A stretch of 64,000 nt of DNA, taken from the NCBI RefSeq assembly GCF_910592395.1, contig NC_088310.1, positions 13,833,501 through 13,897,500 of the forward strand, written 5' to 3'. Positions 43,771 through 56,399 of the stretch are shown here, piece by piece; the first letter of the stretch is position 1, and each line of letters opens with the position of its first letter. This DNA comes from Lineus longissimus. Lineage: Eukaryota; Nemertea; Pilidiophora; Heteronemertea; Lineidae. Under the pieces are notes generated by a model. The model did not search any database. It had not been told where the DNA came from and saw only the letters and a program-made list of their open reading frames with translations. A program made the position numbers and the translations under genes.

Positions 43771-45500
43771 TATTCATTTGCACCAGGTGAAAATCAGAGG
43801 CCACTTGGCTTGTTCCAAGATAAAGATTCTGAATACCTCTGCTTTCCATGTATATTTATTGGACAGAGACGCCCAGATAGTAAAGAACGTAAAGTTCCTG
43901 TTCATTATAGTGACATATGTAAATGGGAACTCAGAGCTGCATATAGAAGAGTGGCTAAATCAGTGCCAAACCTTTTCTACAAAATGAAAAAGCTGCAAAT
44001 CAAGCAAATTTCAGATAAAGTTCAACTGGCTATGCGACGATGTAAAACACAAGGTAAAACTTATCACGCTAGTGATTTACTGAATGCTACTGTTGTAAAT
44101 GAAATAACCAGATTAGATGAAGGATACCGAATCTTCAGAACTATAAGAAGTTCGCCACCATATTTTGAAGCTAAAAAAAAGGAACTCTTTGCACTGATAA
44201 GACAATTGGGTTTACCCACTTGGTTTATATCACTATCTGCTGCTGAAACAAGATGGATTGACCTTCTTCGTACTCTGGGGAATTTGTTGGATAACAAAAC
44301 CTATTCAGACAATGAAATACTTGATTTCAATTGGACCAAAAAGTGCGACTTGGTTAAATCAGATCCTGTTACTTGTGTGAGATTCTTTGATCATCGAATC
44401 CATAGTTTTCTTCACACTGTATTGTTAAGTCCTCATATTCCCATTGGCAAATTAACAGATTACTTCTACCGTGTAGAAATGCAACAAAGAGGAAGCCCAC
44501 ACATTCATATGCTAATGTGGATTGCAAATGCACCGCAATTTGATATAGACTCTGATGAAGATCTAGTCAAATTCATAGACCAATACGTAACGTGTTCACT
44601 TTCTCATACATCTGATGTAGCCTTCATTCAACTCCAACTACATAAGCACAGTATGACATGTCGAAAAAATGGAAAAGCAATTTGTCGCTTCAACTTTCCT
44701 CTGCCACCAATGCCTGCCACAAAAATCTTGCGCCCATTTGAAATAGAACCAGAGGACATTGCTAAACACAAATCAAATTACACCAAAATAACCGCTGAAT
44801 TAAACGCAATGGGAGATGGTTCAGATATATCCTTCAATGAATTTCTAGAGAAATTAGAATTATCCGAGGATGAATATTATTCTGCTCTCAGGACATCAAT
44901 CAATGGACCCAAAGTCTTTTTGAAACGAGAGCCATCAGAAATCCGAGTAAATGCCTACATGAAATCATTAGTAAATGTTTGGAAAGCCAATCATGATATC
45001 CAGTTTGTTTTGGATGCATTTGCTTGTGCAACATATATAGTGTCCTATGTCAGCAAATCAGCTCGTGGCATGAGTAATTTATTACACAACGCTTGTACAG
45101 AAGCAAGAAATGGAAACAACAATTTACGCCAGCAAGTTCGACAAATTGGAAACAAATTTCTGAATGCGTGTGAAATATCTGCTCAAGAATCTGCTTATCT
45201 CGTCATGCAGTTACCCCTAACTAAAGCAACACGTGATGTTATATTCCTTCCAACAGCACAACCTGATGATCGTACTTTTTTAATCAAGAGTACCGCTGAA
45301 TTAGAAAAACTTCCTCCAAATTCAACTGATATCAAAGTGGGTAATATAATATCAAGATATAGTACTCGACCAAAACAGTTGGAAAATTGGTGTTTAGCAG
45401 ATTATGCCTCAAAACTCAATATTACTTATCCAAAACAAAATTATGACCCATTCGAAGATAATTTAGACGATATTGATGAAGACTTGATTAACCCGACACT
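43771..45500 (+). pseudogene. Helentron 2 HUH Rep
   Basis: Continues the frame from 42740 after the TA element. YSFAPGENQRPLGLFQDKDSEY parallels FIFAPGEGQTPLGLFHDSNAKY. The HUH motif is RGSPHIHMLMW and the tyrosine motif is YIVSYVSKSARG. RRCKTQGKTYHASD covers the position where Helentron 1 has its TGA, with CGA here. Near 45500 a single-base shift moves the frame to the helicase part. Confidence 0.87.
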
Positions 45501-47590
45501 GAAAATTTGCAAGCTGATAATGATCAAAATGAAGTAAACTTCACTACAAACAGTGGTGTAGTCTATAAATTGAAAAAGAACCCAAAAGTCATTAGATATG
45601 TGCGATACAATGTAAACACTGATCCTGAAAACTGTTACCGAGAAAGAATTCTTCTCTTCATGCCGTGGAGAAATGAAACCTCAGATTTACTTGGTGGCCA
45701 TAGCACACATTATGCCCATTATAATGCCAATAAATCCATAATCGATATCAAAAGAAAGCAATATGAACACATGGCTGACATCCTTGATGAAGCTGCAAAA
45801 AGAGCTGAAACTGAATCACAATTGTTTGATGGCATTGCACCAGGCAACATGCACACAGAAACTCAAGATGCTGATCAAACAGTTCATGATTGTCCAGAAT
45901 TAGCTTTCTTCAATCCTGCAAACAGTGAACAAATGAGAACTTACGATATAGGGGTTGACATTGGACTTCATCCTCAAAAAGAATCACACCACTTTGATAA
46001 ACTACCAGGTAGAATATCTGATGAAGAATACCACAAATTGGTGAGAGATTTAAATAGGAAACAGCGTGACATCTTCAAACATGTATTGAAACATATTAAA
46101 ACGTCATCTAAACAATTACACTTATTTGTCACAGGTGGTGCTGGTGTAGGCAAAAGTGTTACTATTAAAGCTATTCATCAAAGTCTACTCCGTTGTTTAT
46201 CTACGAATGCAGGCGATGACCCTGAACATTGTCGTGTTCTACTAACTGCTCCAACTAGAACGGCAGCATACAATATTCGTGGCACCACCCTGCACACAGC
46301 TTTCCATATTTTACCAAACCAAGGCTTGAAATACACTAAGTTACCAAATAATCAGAGTGAAAAATACATAACATATTACAGAAATCTATCTGTTCTCATC
46401 ATTGATGAAATCAGTATGGTCGGGCGAAATATGTTCCAATTCCTATCTCTTAGATTACAAGAACTAAAAGGTAATAAAGAGCAATTTGGTGGCATTCATG
46501 TCATTACTTTCGGAGATCTGTACCAACTGCAACCAGTTATGGACAAGTGGATTTTCTCAGATCAAGCCAAAAGAGAAAAGGTTGATTATAGAGATTTAGC
46601 AACCAATTTGTGGACTGGTGAACAATTCGATACTAGTAATGATAATGAACCAAATCAGACCTATTCTAATAACGCTGAAAATGAAAGTGAATGCCATTTC
46701 GAGATGTTTGAACTAACCGAAATTATGCGCCAAAAAACTGACATGGATTTTGCACAACTGCTCAATCGTTTAAGAGAAGGCAAACACACAAAAGATGACA
46801 TTGAAACATTAAACTCGAGAGTAATTTCCAAAGATGATCCTAATTATCCGAAAAATGCATTACACTTGTACTGTACAAGAGCTAATGTATCAACACACAA
46901 CCAATTCATCTTTGATCACGTATCATCTGAAAAAATCATTGTCAAACCTGTTGACACAGTAATAAGTGATTTTAGTGATCAAGTCAAACAAACCATTATT
47001 GAACGTATTCCTGATGACCCTTCTGTAACAGCTGGCCTAGTAAATGAACTGTCAGTAGCAGTTGGCTTGCCTTACATGATCACATGCAATGTAAATATTA
47101 GTGATGGGTTGACTAATGGAACCATGTGTGAAATGAAAAGAATCCAATATATGAATAATTTTGAGCGACCTGCAATTCTTTGGGTATTGTTCCAAGATCC
47201 AGAAGTTGGAAAAACTATACGATCTACTTACAAATCATTCTTTTCAACTGATACCCCAAGAGACTGGACTCCCATTTTCGCCGTAAAACGCACATTTTAC
47301 CGTGGCAAGAGCTACACACCGGTTACAAGGACTCAATTTCCATTAACAATTGGAGCCTCAAAAACTATCTGGAAAGCACAAGGTTATTCCCTAAAAGAAG
47401 TCATTGTTGACATGACTTCACGTAGAAAAATCAACCATGTACACTATGTTGCGTTGAGCAGAGTTACAAATATCAATGGCTTATTCATTTTGAATTTACA
47501 AGAAGACAAAATAGGTACTGACTCAGTTGTTACCGAAGAAATGGATAGACTCGGACACGAATCTCACTTAAAGTTCAATTACACCATACC
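45501..47590 (+). pseudogene. Helentron 2 PIF1-like helicase
   Basis: Walker A GGAGVGKSVTIKA, Walker B VLIIDEISMVG, LTEIMRQ, and motif VI HYVALSRVTNINGLFIL. The preceding linker (KVIRYVRYN...CYRERILLFMPWRNE) aligns with Helentron 1. Another shift near 47590 separates it from the endonuclease. Confidence 0.88.
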
Positions 47591-48264
47591 GTCAGTACTT
47601 GGAACAAGACTATCTGAAATTAATATTCCACAATACAAGATCCTTAAATCTTCATATGAATGATATATCTGCTGATCACCATATGATGGCTGCAGACATA
47701 CTACTTGTAGCAGAATCTCGTCTTGTTGCCACAGACACCAATGATACTTTTGACATCCCAAACTTTCATCTCTTTCAAAATGATCAACTTAATACAACTA
47801 CTGCAAGAAGACCACCACATGGTTTGGCTATATATATATCAGCTCCTCTTTCTCAGTTCTGTACAGTTCAACATGTATCAACTCCAAACTTCAAAGCCAC
47901 CTGCATTTCTTTGTCAAAATCCATGCTCTTCCTCCAAATCATCTGCTTGTACAAGTCGCCTTCATGTTCACTTACAGAATTGTGTGCAAAGCTTCAAACA
48001 ATTGCATCAGAAATAGATCTTACAAAACCTTTACTTGTCGTTGGTGATTTCAACTTTGACATTTGGAATGGCAAAAATAAATCACATTTGCAAAAAGTTT
48101 CTAATATATTAGGATGTAAACAATTCATCAACGAAATTACAACTGATTATGATTCACAAATTGACATGGTCTTTTACAATCAAACCAATCTTATTACATC
48201 AACAATAGAATCAACATGGTCAGACCATAAAATAGTACTTATAGGCCTTCCAAATATTCAATAG
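47591..48264 (+). pseudogene. Helentron 2 EEP endonuclease (single domain)
   Basis: LKLIFHNTRSLN (N), LLVAESRLVA (E), VVGDFNFDI (D, N), QIDMVFYN and STWSDHKIV (SDH): all expected catalytic positions of the endonuclease/exonuclease/phosphatase fold. Only one copy is present, unlike the tandem pair in Helentron 1. Confidence 0.87.
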
Positions 48265-49493
48265 TAATATAATAATTTACAAGAAAATAATAATTCAGAA
48301 GAGGAAGGTGGACTGGGAGGATGGGGGGGGGGGAAGGTGGACCAAATTAGGACAGGTCAACAGTGACTGCCTTTTAAAAAATCAGGCGAGTGTTTTTTTG
48401 CACACCTGAAATTGTTTAGGTGGACTCCAAGAAGCTTGTAACTCACTGGTATTACATGTTTTTAAGTGCTCAGTTGTTGATGTCAGGTAGACAATTTTTT
48501 CCCTCCTCAATTGATTTTAGCCTCTTAATGGTGGACAAACTCAAATGAGTGCCTGAAAACAAAGTCACTGCAGTCTGGATCACTCATGTTCCATCAGAAC
48601 AGACTACTGTACTAATGTAATTTTCAAACCTAACCTTGAGTCTCTACAGTTAAAATACAATGTATAAATATTATAACAGAAAAATGTATAAATATTATAA
48701 CCGATCTATAATGAGTGGGGAAGAACCGAAAAAAAAACCTCATGGACCAAAATCAAATTATTAAAACAATACTCCTTATCCTCCATCCACCAGCTGTAAA
48801 AAAAAAACATTTCAATACAATAATACAAAATCCATGATAAACATTCCAAATAAAATTATCAAGTACCATAATTATCCAGTACCATAGTTGTCCACCGCCT
48901 GCAGCTACAACAAAATTACTACTGGAGCTGCAACTTGAACATAATGGCAAAATAGAAGGGGGGGGGGTGGGTAGAGGGGTTGGGCGTGACAAAATTCAAT
49001 TAAACACTTGGACATTTAATTCTTATGAATACAACACTAATGGATATCAATTCAGAATAAGGCACTATCAGGATTCAAAGGATCTACTACAAAAACATTA
49101 GAATTTAATTTTTGCGAGTGATGGACATCAATTCAAATCATGGGATATCAGGATTCAAAACGATGAACTACAAAAACATTAACATTATCAATCTCGTGGA
49201 CTTATTGACACAATATCATGGACTTATGGACACAATACTTTCATAGCAGGCATTGGTGGCAGAGAAAAGTTTACTGGAACAAAGAATAACGTGAAAGTGC
49301 AAAAATCATGTAATTATTGAAAATGTTCAAGACCTTTCCTTTTCAGCCATTAGACTTTATAACTTCTTCCTTCAGGTTTAATCAACTATCTTACAAAGAA
49401 GCTTTGTTGCACAACTTAAACTCCACACAAAGAGAATTTCCTGTTTCTTACAACATTATTTCCTCTCATTTTAGATATCTCCAAATCTTCATC
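48265..49493. other. No gene recognised
   Basis: Poly-G tracts near 48324-48335 and 48958-48967, and a tandem AAATATTATAAC phrase near 48663-48700. A near-duplicate phrase (GGACATCAATTCAAATCATGG / GGATATCAATTCAGAATAAGG) is at 49042 and 49122. No Helitron-type terminus is found here. Confidence 0.4.
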
Positions 49494-52401
49494 ATGGCAT
49501 CATCTAATGATGGTAAACGAAAACGATACGATGACCATCCCAAAGTAAACGAAGAAGTTTTCATTCATAATACAAGCCCCATAAAGACTAGTCGTTCAAA
49601 TAAAGACTATTTCAATGCTGTGGCACAAACCAATAAGAATTCTTATATGGACATTGTCTGTTTCCAACCAAAACTACATAACCAATTCCGGAAAGCAGAA
49701 GAACAAAAGTAAGTTTCTACTCCACTCCTAAAATTGCCATCTTGCTAGTTGATCTATCACAAATCCAACTAAGTGATTGCATCTCTCTTTCAACGTGCAC
49801 AATCTCATACTATTAGAAACTACATGTGCAGTAAAACCTACACCTAAATTGTCAAAATGTCTGTTAAACAACTGTCATGACACAAATCAGTCAGGGTCCG
49901 AGTAAATTGCTGCCATCATTTAGTACATGAAACACCCAAGGGCCATTGTGCTCAAACTATGCACATTTGGTGCTTAGGAATTCATCCTGCAATAAGAAAC
50001 ATGGCATTCTGGACTGTGCAATGCAGTAAGAAAAAGCTTAACATGAACTGCCTTCCAAACAAAAGTCCAAGCAAAACTTGGAAACAAACAATTTAACATT
50101 GTCATGACTAGATAACTTATACAGTCTCTCCTTTTCGTTTCAGAAGCCCAGTAAAGCTCACGAATGCAAGTCTCACAAAGAGTCTGAAAGACGATTCCCT
50201 AAAGAATCTAAGGCCATTCAACATAAATTACTTGTTTATCATCACCGCCCGCCCCGACATTTAGGTCCCGTGCCGATTATTTTGATATTCGATATATCAA
50301 ATATCAAGGTACCGTCCGCTCCAAGTTGTGCCCTCAACTTCCAACTCAGATTCAAACAACCTACTGCCCTAATTTTACCTGACCCGGTGGCCTGTTGATA
50401 ATTGATATCCATTTCCCCGTTCTGGCCATCACACATGTGGTATTAGCTACGACTAAACAAATCCAGAGACGCAGCATGCAGCCAGCCGATGCTGAAAAAA
50501 TGTCTCAATACCTCAGTACAGGTGACACCAGTCTCGCTCAACGGCAATGAATTATTTTCATTCAAAGTGAATTGTCAGCACACAAAAGAATTATTGACTC
50601 AGTGAGACTACACTCGGGGAGATTTTGGAACCAATACTTTCTCAACCTCATACCTGCGTGGGCAAATGCGTATAGGCCTACCAGTTATTTTTATATTGCC
50701 GATGAGCCTGGAATCGAGATGAATAAACGCATGTGTTTTTATTTCTTGTTCAACGCATGAATGTTTGACCAAAGCTTACACACTATGTGGTGTATGAGGA
50801 GAATGTTTTCAATGGGCGAGACTTGGGGCCATGCTGCTTGCTGTCACTTTGCATGCTTGTGTCAGATATACATGGATTTGTACGGTACATACATGTAAAA
50901 TGTCAGGGGAATAAATTATCAGCAGATCATGGTGACCAGGATATAAAAAAGAAACAGCTGTTGATGTCCATACAAGTTTTGTAATTAAACTTTAATTTGT
51001 ATTCTCCTGTCCTTATTTTATCTATCCATTTTGGAATTTGATCACTGTATACATTTTTAGGCCTCCCTGACACATCTGTTGTACTGATTATAACTTGACA
51101 TGGCTTATACATACATTTGTAATATGTCAGTCCAAAAATTATCAAATATCGAATATCAAAGCCCCTACCAATGGAATACATTGCCAAGTTCATGACCGAA
51201 AAATATCAAATACCAAATATCAAAGGCCCTCCCCATCAAACATTGGCGCCAAACAAAATATCAAATATCAATATCAAAGGGCCTCCCCTCCAAATATCGT
51301 GAGGTGGAGTGATGATAAACAAGTAATTTATTTTGAATGGCCTAATGATTACATACGATACCCGAATGTCAATCGAAAACCACACCCTAAACTTCAAACC
51401 AAAGCGTCCAAAATTACAAACTACGCCATCCATCCAACTGAACGAATTGAGTGACCAGAAGATTTCTAGCAAAGTAAGTGCTGGATGTCTGTATCATTAT
51501 CAAGTAAAATAAAAAAATAAACACTAATTGTGACCACAATTACACATGTACTGTAAAGTCCTTCATCATGTAAAAGCAGGTAAAATTGCTAAATCAGTGA
51601 ATTATTAAAAACAAGGAATTCCAGCTGCAACACTAATATGACACTCCATATTCAGACTTGACCATAAAACTATTCAAAAATCAACATGTAAATGCTCGAA
51701 ACTAACATCCTTTATATGATATATTTCAGGTGAATGTCACAGCCACCACAGTACAAGTCATTAAGGAAACCTTCCCTAAAGAAGTTCGGGGACAAGAACT
51801 GGACCTGAAAGTTATCCAAATTGCAGATGCCACAGATTCAGCTCACCTCAGCTTGTGGGAACAGTTAATCCCACTCACTGAACTGAACAAAACCTATGAA
51901 TTCAAGGAATTGAGAGTGTGGGAATTTGAAAATCAAAAAGTACTTTCAACCACAACTGACACAACAATTGAGGAACGCCCTCCAATCACAGGCATTGTTG
52001 ATAGTAAAGACAAATAGGAACAAAACAGCGATTTGCAAACAATAACAAGGCCGTCGATTGATCAAGTCTGCGTCACATTGAAAAAAACCTGTATGACGTG
52101 CAAGCACGTTGTACCATCTGCAATGGCGGAACATCACACAGTAAAATGCACTAATTGCAATATGCGTCAACTGACAACAAAATTGCGCCAAAATATAAGG
52201 GCTAAATTGCTCTTGACAACTGAAGACAAAGTTCGCATAACAGTTACTGCCACTGATCACCTCATGATCGAATTCTTGGAAAAAGAAGGACTTGCCATAA
52301 CAAAAGACATCAAATCAGATGACATCGAGGAATATATTTTGAATTTGGAATCAATCGCGTCGGTCACCTACAACACTGATAAGGTTGTTGTCAAATTCTG
52401 A
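49494..52401 (+). pseudogene. RPA-like single-strand DNA-binding gene, multi-exon, one in-frame stop
   Basis: Exon 49494-49708 (MASSNDGKRKRYDDHP, donor AAAA|GTAAGT) joins in phase to 50144 (TTTCAG|AAGCCC; SPVKLTNASLTKSL). An exon ending 51473 (IQLNELSDQKISSK|GTAAGT) joins in phase 0 to 51730 (TTTCAG|GTGAAT). The 51730 exon encodes VNVTATTVQVIKE...IQIADATDSAHLSLWEQLIPLTELNKTYEF...STTTDTTIEE, an OB fold of replication protein A type. After TAG 52015-52017 the same frame continues with CMTCKHV...VKCTNCN (zinc ribbon) and another OB-like region to TGA 52399-52401, as in the RPA1 C-terminal domain. Exons between 50260 and 51470 are not resolved. RPA-like genes are known accessory genes of some Helitrons. 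It could also be a host-derived copy. Confidence 0.65.
50265..51300. repeat. ATATCAAATATCAAA motif clusters
   Basis: ATATATCAAATATCAAGG near 50289, and TATCAAATATCGAATATC, ATATCAAATACCAAATATC and AATATCAAATATCAATATC between 51138 and 51290. They may be ends of an insertion that obscures the RPA-like exons. Confidence 0.45.
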
Positions 52402-53186
52402 ATACAAGTAATGTATTGGAAGTAATCTACGACATTTTATTGTCCTCAACACATCGTAATAGTATAGTGTAACATCTTGTACTCAATTTTATCACATATT
52501 GTGCCGCATCAACAATCTCATCCTCTTAGTAATATGAATCGCATTTCTGTTACCCTTTTTGTAAATGTATTGTGTTTGTTCCTACCATCTCCATTCAGTC
52601 CTAATCTTCATTTCTACATTTTGTTAACTTTCAAATACCAGTCAAGTGTTCAAATAATCATAAACATTTCATCATCATGAAGCCATTGAATATTGTAATT
52701 CGTATATTGTGTCAAATGAGTAACCTTGCATCATGGCTACTATGCATTACATTCTGTTATCATATATGTTTATACGTCTCTTTTGTCTGTTCTCGCCATC
52801 TTTACTTAGTCATAATCATTAAGATATTGTAATTCGTATATTACAATCATCACCAATGTGATGTAATTCTTGTGATCATTTCTTGTCATATTATTTCATG
52901 TTGGACAACTAGAATTTCATTCATATTATTCATATTATTTCATGGCCAAAAAACAGTAGTTTGCTTACATTTATCTTCAAAATAAAAATATTGTAATCAT
53001 TGTTTTAACGTTTTACGCTCAAAATCTTGGATAAATGTTGTAATCAGGTTTTGTAACATTTTATGCTCTATTAATCAGCATTCCATGAATATCAGAATAC
53101 TTCCCTGTATGTTTGTACTTTTTTGAATATTTTTCTAGTCTGTTCATTCATTTGTGTTGGTAACAAGTGATTTCAATTTCATATTT
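52402..53186. other. AT-rich, no gene
   Basis: The phrase AAGATATTGTAATTCGTATAT and close variants repeat near 52690 and 52825. No coding signal. Confidence 0.45.
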
Positions 53187-54295
53187 AGCTCACCTCTTAG
53201 CTGAGGTGAGCTTATCCCATACCGTGGGGTCCGTCGTCGTCGTCGTCCGTCGTCATCCGTCGTCCGTTAGCAGGGCACGTTTCGTAACTGTTAGAGCTAT
53301 TGAGTTGAAACTTGGTACACATGTACCCTTATGTAATGACACCTTGGAGACCAAGTTTCGGTCCGATTCGCTTCATGGTTTGGCCACCAGGGGGCCAAAC
53401 GTTAAAAGTGAAAATATGCAATATCTCCCTTAATAGTAGTCGGGAAATTTTGAAAAAAATATGGTAGGTACTTCTAGCAAAGGTGCATCATATATCCTCC
53501 GGGTTTTTGATTTGCCCTCCTTTTCAAGGTCACAGAGGTCAAATAGTGTAAATTGGCTGTTAGGATGTAACGATGGCATGTTCTAAACTGCAATGACTAT
53601 TGATCCCAAATTTGGTACACATTTACCCCTTAGTCAGGTAATCCCAGGGACCGAAGTTTGGTCCAATATGATTCACCACTTGACCACCAGGGGGCAAAAT
53701 CCAAAAACCTTAAAAATGTGATTATTCCTTAACTTCTTGCCCGATTGCCACCAATTTGATATCATGGATACATCTAACCACCATACAGCATATGTCACAC
53801 AGGTTTTTAATTTGACCTTCTTGTCAAGGTCACAGAGGTCAAATGGCGTAAATTGGCCGTCAGGCCGTAACTATGGCACGTTTCTTAACTGCAATGACTA
53901 TTGATCACAAATTAAGTACACATGTACCCCTTGGTCAGGTGGTCTCAGGTACCGAAGTTTGGTGCGATCTTATTTGCCGTTTGGCCTCCAGGGAGGGGGC
54001 CAAATCCTAAATTCTTCAAAATGCCATTATTCCTAGTATTACTTGCCCGATTGGCACCAATTTTATATCATAGGTACATCTAATTCTAACAACCATTCAA
54101 TGTGTCACCCGGGTCTTCTTTGATTTGACCTACTTTTCAAGGTCACAGAGGTCGAATGTACTGTAAATTGGCCATTTTGGGGAAATTGTAATTGCTTGGA
54201 CCTACATCAAACCTAACACTACATGACACAATACCATGCTCTTTATCCATCTTTCCTCCACATGAGGTGAGCACAATGGCCCTGGCCATTTCATT
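53187..54295 (+). mobile_element. Non-autonomous Helentron-related element (HINE-like)
   Basis: 5' end: TTTAGCTCACCTC-ttagct-GAGGTGAGCTTATCC, a hairpin, then (GTC)n. 3' end: GAGGTGAGCACAATGGCCCT then GGCCATTTCATT, identical to the 3' end of Helentron 1 (about 14990-15024). The 5' AGCTCACCTC is the inverse of the 3' GAGGTGAGC (subterminal inverted repeat). The interior has three or four copies of a ~300-bp phrase (CAAGGTCACAGAGGTCAAAT..., CCACCAGGGGGC...). No coding. Confidence 0.75.
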
Positions 54296-55149
54296 ACATT
54301 AAAATCACTTGTGACCAAGCCAAACAAACCACATGTATAGAAAGTTTATGCAGATTGTTTTCTGCAGCACCATCTCAATTCCCTTGCTTGGTGATTCCAG
54401 GAAATGTGCAACAGAAGTTAGACCATGAAAATGTTAAAAAGGATCTTGAAAGCAAAACTTCCATCTCATTCATGATTGTTTATCTTCGTCAATAGTAGGT
54501 CTGTTCCTAATGCAATAGGTCTTAGATTTTAATAATTTCATAATAATGCATATTCATAATTTCCTCCTGGAGTCACCAGGCAACTGACTTAACATGGTGC
54601 TACAGCCAACACTGTACAATCACTTTCCATTTTGACATCTTGTAATAATCTTTGCCAAATCAGTGATTCTTATATAATTTACTCCATGATTGCAATCAGC
54701 CTTTGTTAAATTCCAATCGCCTGCAGGTCAGGTCAATCTTTTACCAATAAAGTTAATTTTCTTAAGCACCTCTTTATCTTACTTCTTCACATACAGGGCA
54801 TCCCAAACACTTTGCTAAATCCACTAACCCCCCATTTCAAGTTGGTATTGCACCAGACCCAAGCTCAACGGTACAACGATCATGTAAGTGTCCAAATACC
54901 TTTTCCGGACATACTAGTATGAGGACTTCAACTTTGATACCAGAAGGAAAACCAATCCTGTCTGTGTGTCACTGTGACATAGATCCTGGCTCTATTGGAA
55001 ATGTTGCACTCCACTGCATTACTTCATGTGATGTCATTTACATCTTTCACAGATGACAAATTGAAACATCCATGGTTATTGTAACTATATAGTCCTTACC
55101 AAATCTATCTAAAAGTATCAGTAAAACTGCTAAACTATGAATTGTATCT
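54296..55149. other. No gene recognised
   Basis: Non-coding sequence before the 55150 hairpin. It may be the 3' part of a Helitron-like element. Confidence 0.4.
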
Positions 55150-55185
55150 GCTTACTCAACTGAGCGCCAGGCCCTTGGGCCTCTT
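55150..55185 (+). other. Second Helitron-like 3' terminus
   Basis: CTCAACTGAGCGCC followed by the hairpin AGGCCC-tt-GGGCCT and CTTGTT. The CAACTGAGC before the hairpin is nearly the inverse of AGCTCAGCTG at 36165. From memory, repeats with GGCCC...GGGCC-TCTTGTT ends are common in marine invertebrate genomes. Confidence 0.55.
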
Positions 55186-55439
55186 GTTGTATTCTTGATA
55201 TAATATTCGCGTAGAATATCTTTCGTTACGAAAGAAGGGAAATAGCATGCATTTGTATTCAATGTATCAAGGAATTCTGAATTTCTTTATCTGATACTTG
55301 TTTGTTGTTACAAAACAAAACTTTTTTACTCCAAAAGTTTTTCCGTAAATATGACCATTACGGCTGCATGGGCACATACTAGCACCACTGTCGGACTTCA
55401 AAATTCCAGCACTGCACTTGCTTGTGACGTCATCACAGT

Positions 55440-55540
55440 GTTTCCAAAGCTATTTATAAGTTTCCCGAAGTATTTTAAAATTTTCGCGGCAATCTGTCCT
55501 GGACCTGCTTCTCTAGTGTCTTCCCAGAATCAGGCTGATC
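55440..55540. repeat. Inverted copy of the 35955-36060 repeat
   Basis: GCTATTTATAAGTTTCCC...ATTTTCGCGGCAATCTGTCC then TGGACCTGCTTCTC. Confidence 0.75.
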
Positions 55541-56399
55541 ACGCAAATTGATCTCAAATTGGTCTATCTTCACCAATTCACCTGACTCGAAATACCCACT
55601 TCCTGGGGACGAGACTGAACCGAATGCTTCCGAGAACACTTCCGAAGACATAGAGGGAGGTTTAAATCAATGTAGAATCAATAGTTTGGTTTACTTTTTG
55701 ATGGGTAGATGGAAACACCGAGATAACGTTTTGAAACGTTATTGGCAATTTAGCGACCTATTTTCAATAACGTTTTAAAACATTATTGGCAGTGAAGGAG
55801 TTAAACAGTCAGTTGGCTGCGCCCCCATTTCCGCGTAATTCTCTCTGCGCTATGACGTCACTGCATATAATTACGAGCTCATTATCGCGTACATTTAGGC
55901 GTGAAAAATATGAAGTCGGAAATCGATCCTAAACTTGCCAAAATCTTTCTGAATGACATGTAAACTGAAGATATTATTCTAGATGAAACATTAATTAGTA
56001 GTTTCATTAGGAAAAAAGTGTAAAAAGTCCTGAGGTTTGCTGTTTACGTGACTTTGAACAGCGGTCGTCGCCCGAAAATTTGCAATTTTTTCACGTAATT
56101 TTGTTGAATAAATGCACGTAACTCATCAAAAACATCACGCGTGCTCGGAAGTAACGACTGATATTTATTGTTATATGTATCTTTTACTGAATAAAACGAT
56201 AGTAAAAATGATTATTTCCGTCGCACGGCTGGAAAATACGTTTAAATTGCCTCTGATTTTTGTCAGAAAATGTTGCAGCCGGATTTAGGTTCCGACCACA
56301 CCCGAAGTTGAGCCGAAGAGGCCCGAACACTAGGATCGCCACCATCGCTACAAAACGTGTTCTAGAATACTGATTATGAAAACTTGTCCAATAGCCCAT

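Larger units (their letters stand above)
39809..48264 (+). mobile_element. Helentron 2 coding region (decayed)
   Basis: Same domain order as Helentron 1: leader, 2A motif, protease-like domain, basic repeats, zinc region, Rep, helicase, endonuclease. It is broken by a TAG (40052-40054), indels near 41975, 45500 and 47590, and a 1-kb TA element at 42741-43768. Full element ends are uncertain; they could extend to 36163 and 55185. Confidence 0.85.

Noticed and set aside
51095-51454. Frame rich in SNIKYQ/YQISNIK
   Set aside because: Mostly a translation of ATATCAAATATCAAA repeats. Only its last part overlaps a possible RPA-like exon, and that exon appears to use another frame.
53167-53433. 88-codon frame in the HINE-like element
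   Set aside because: It covers the hairpin and (GTC)n tract; repeat translation only.
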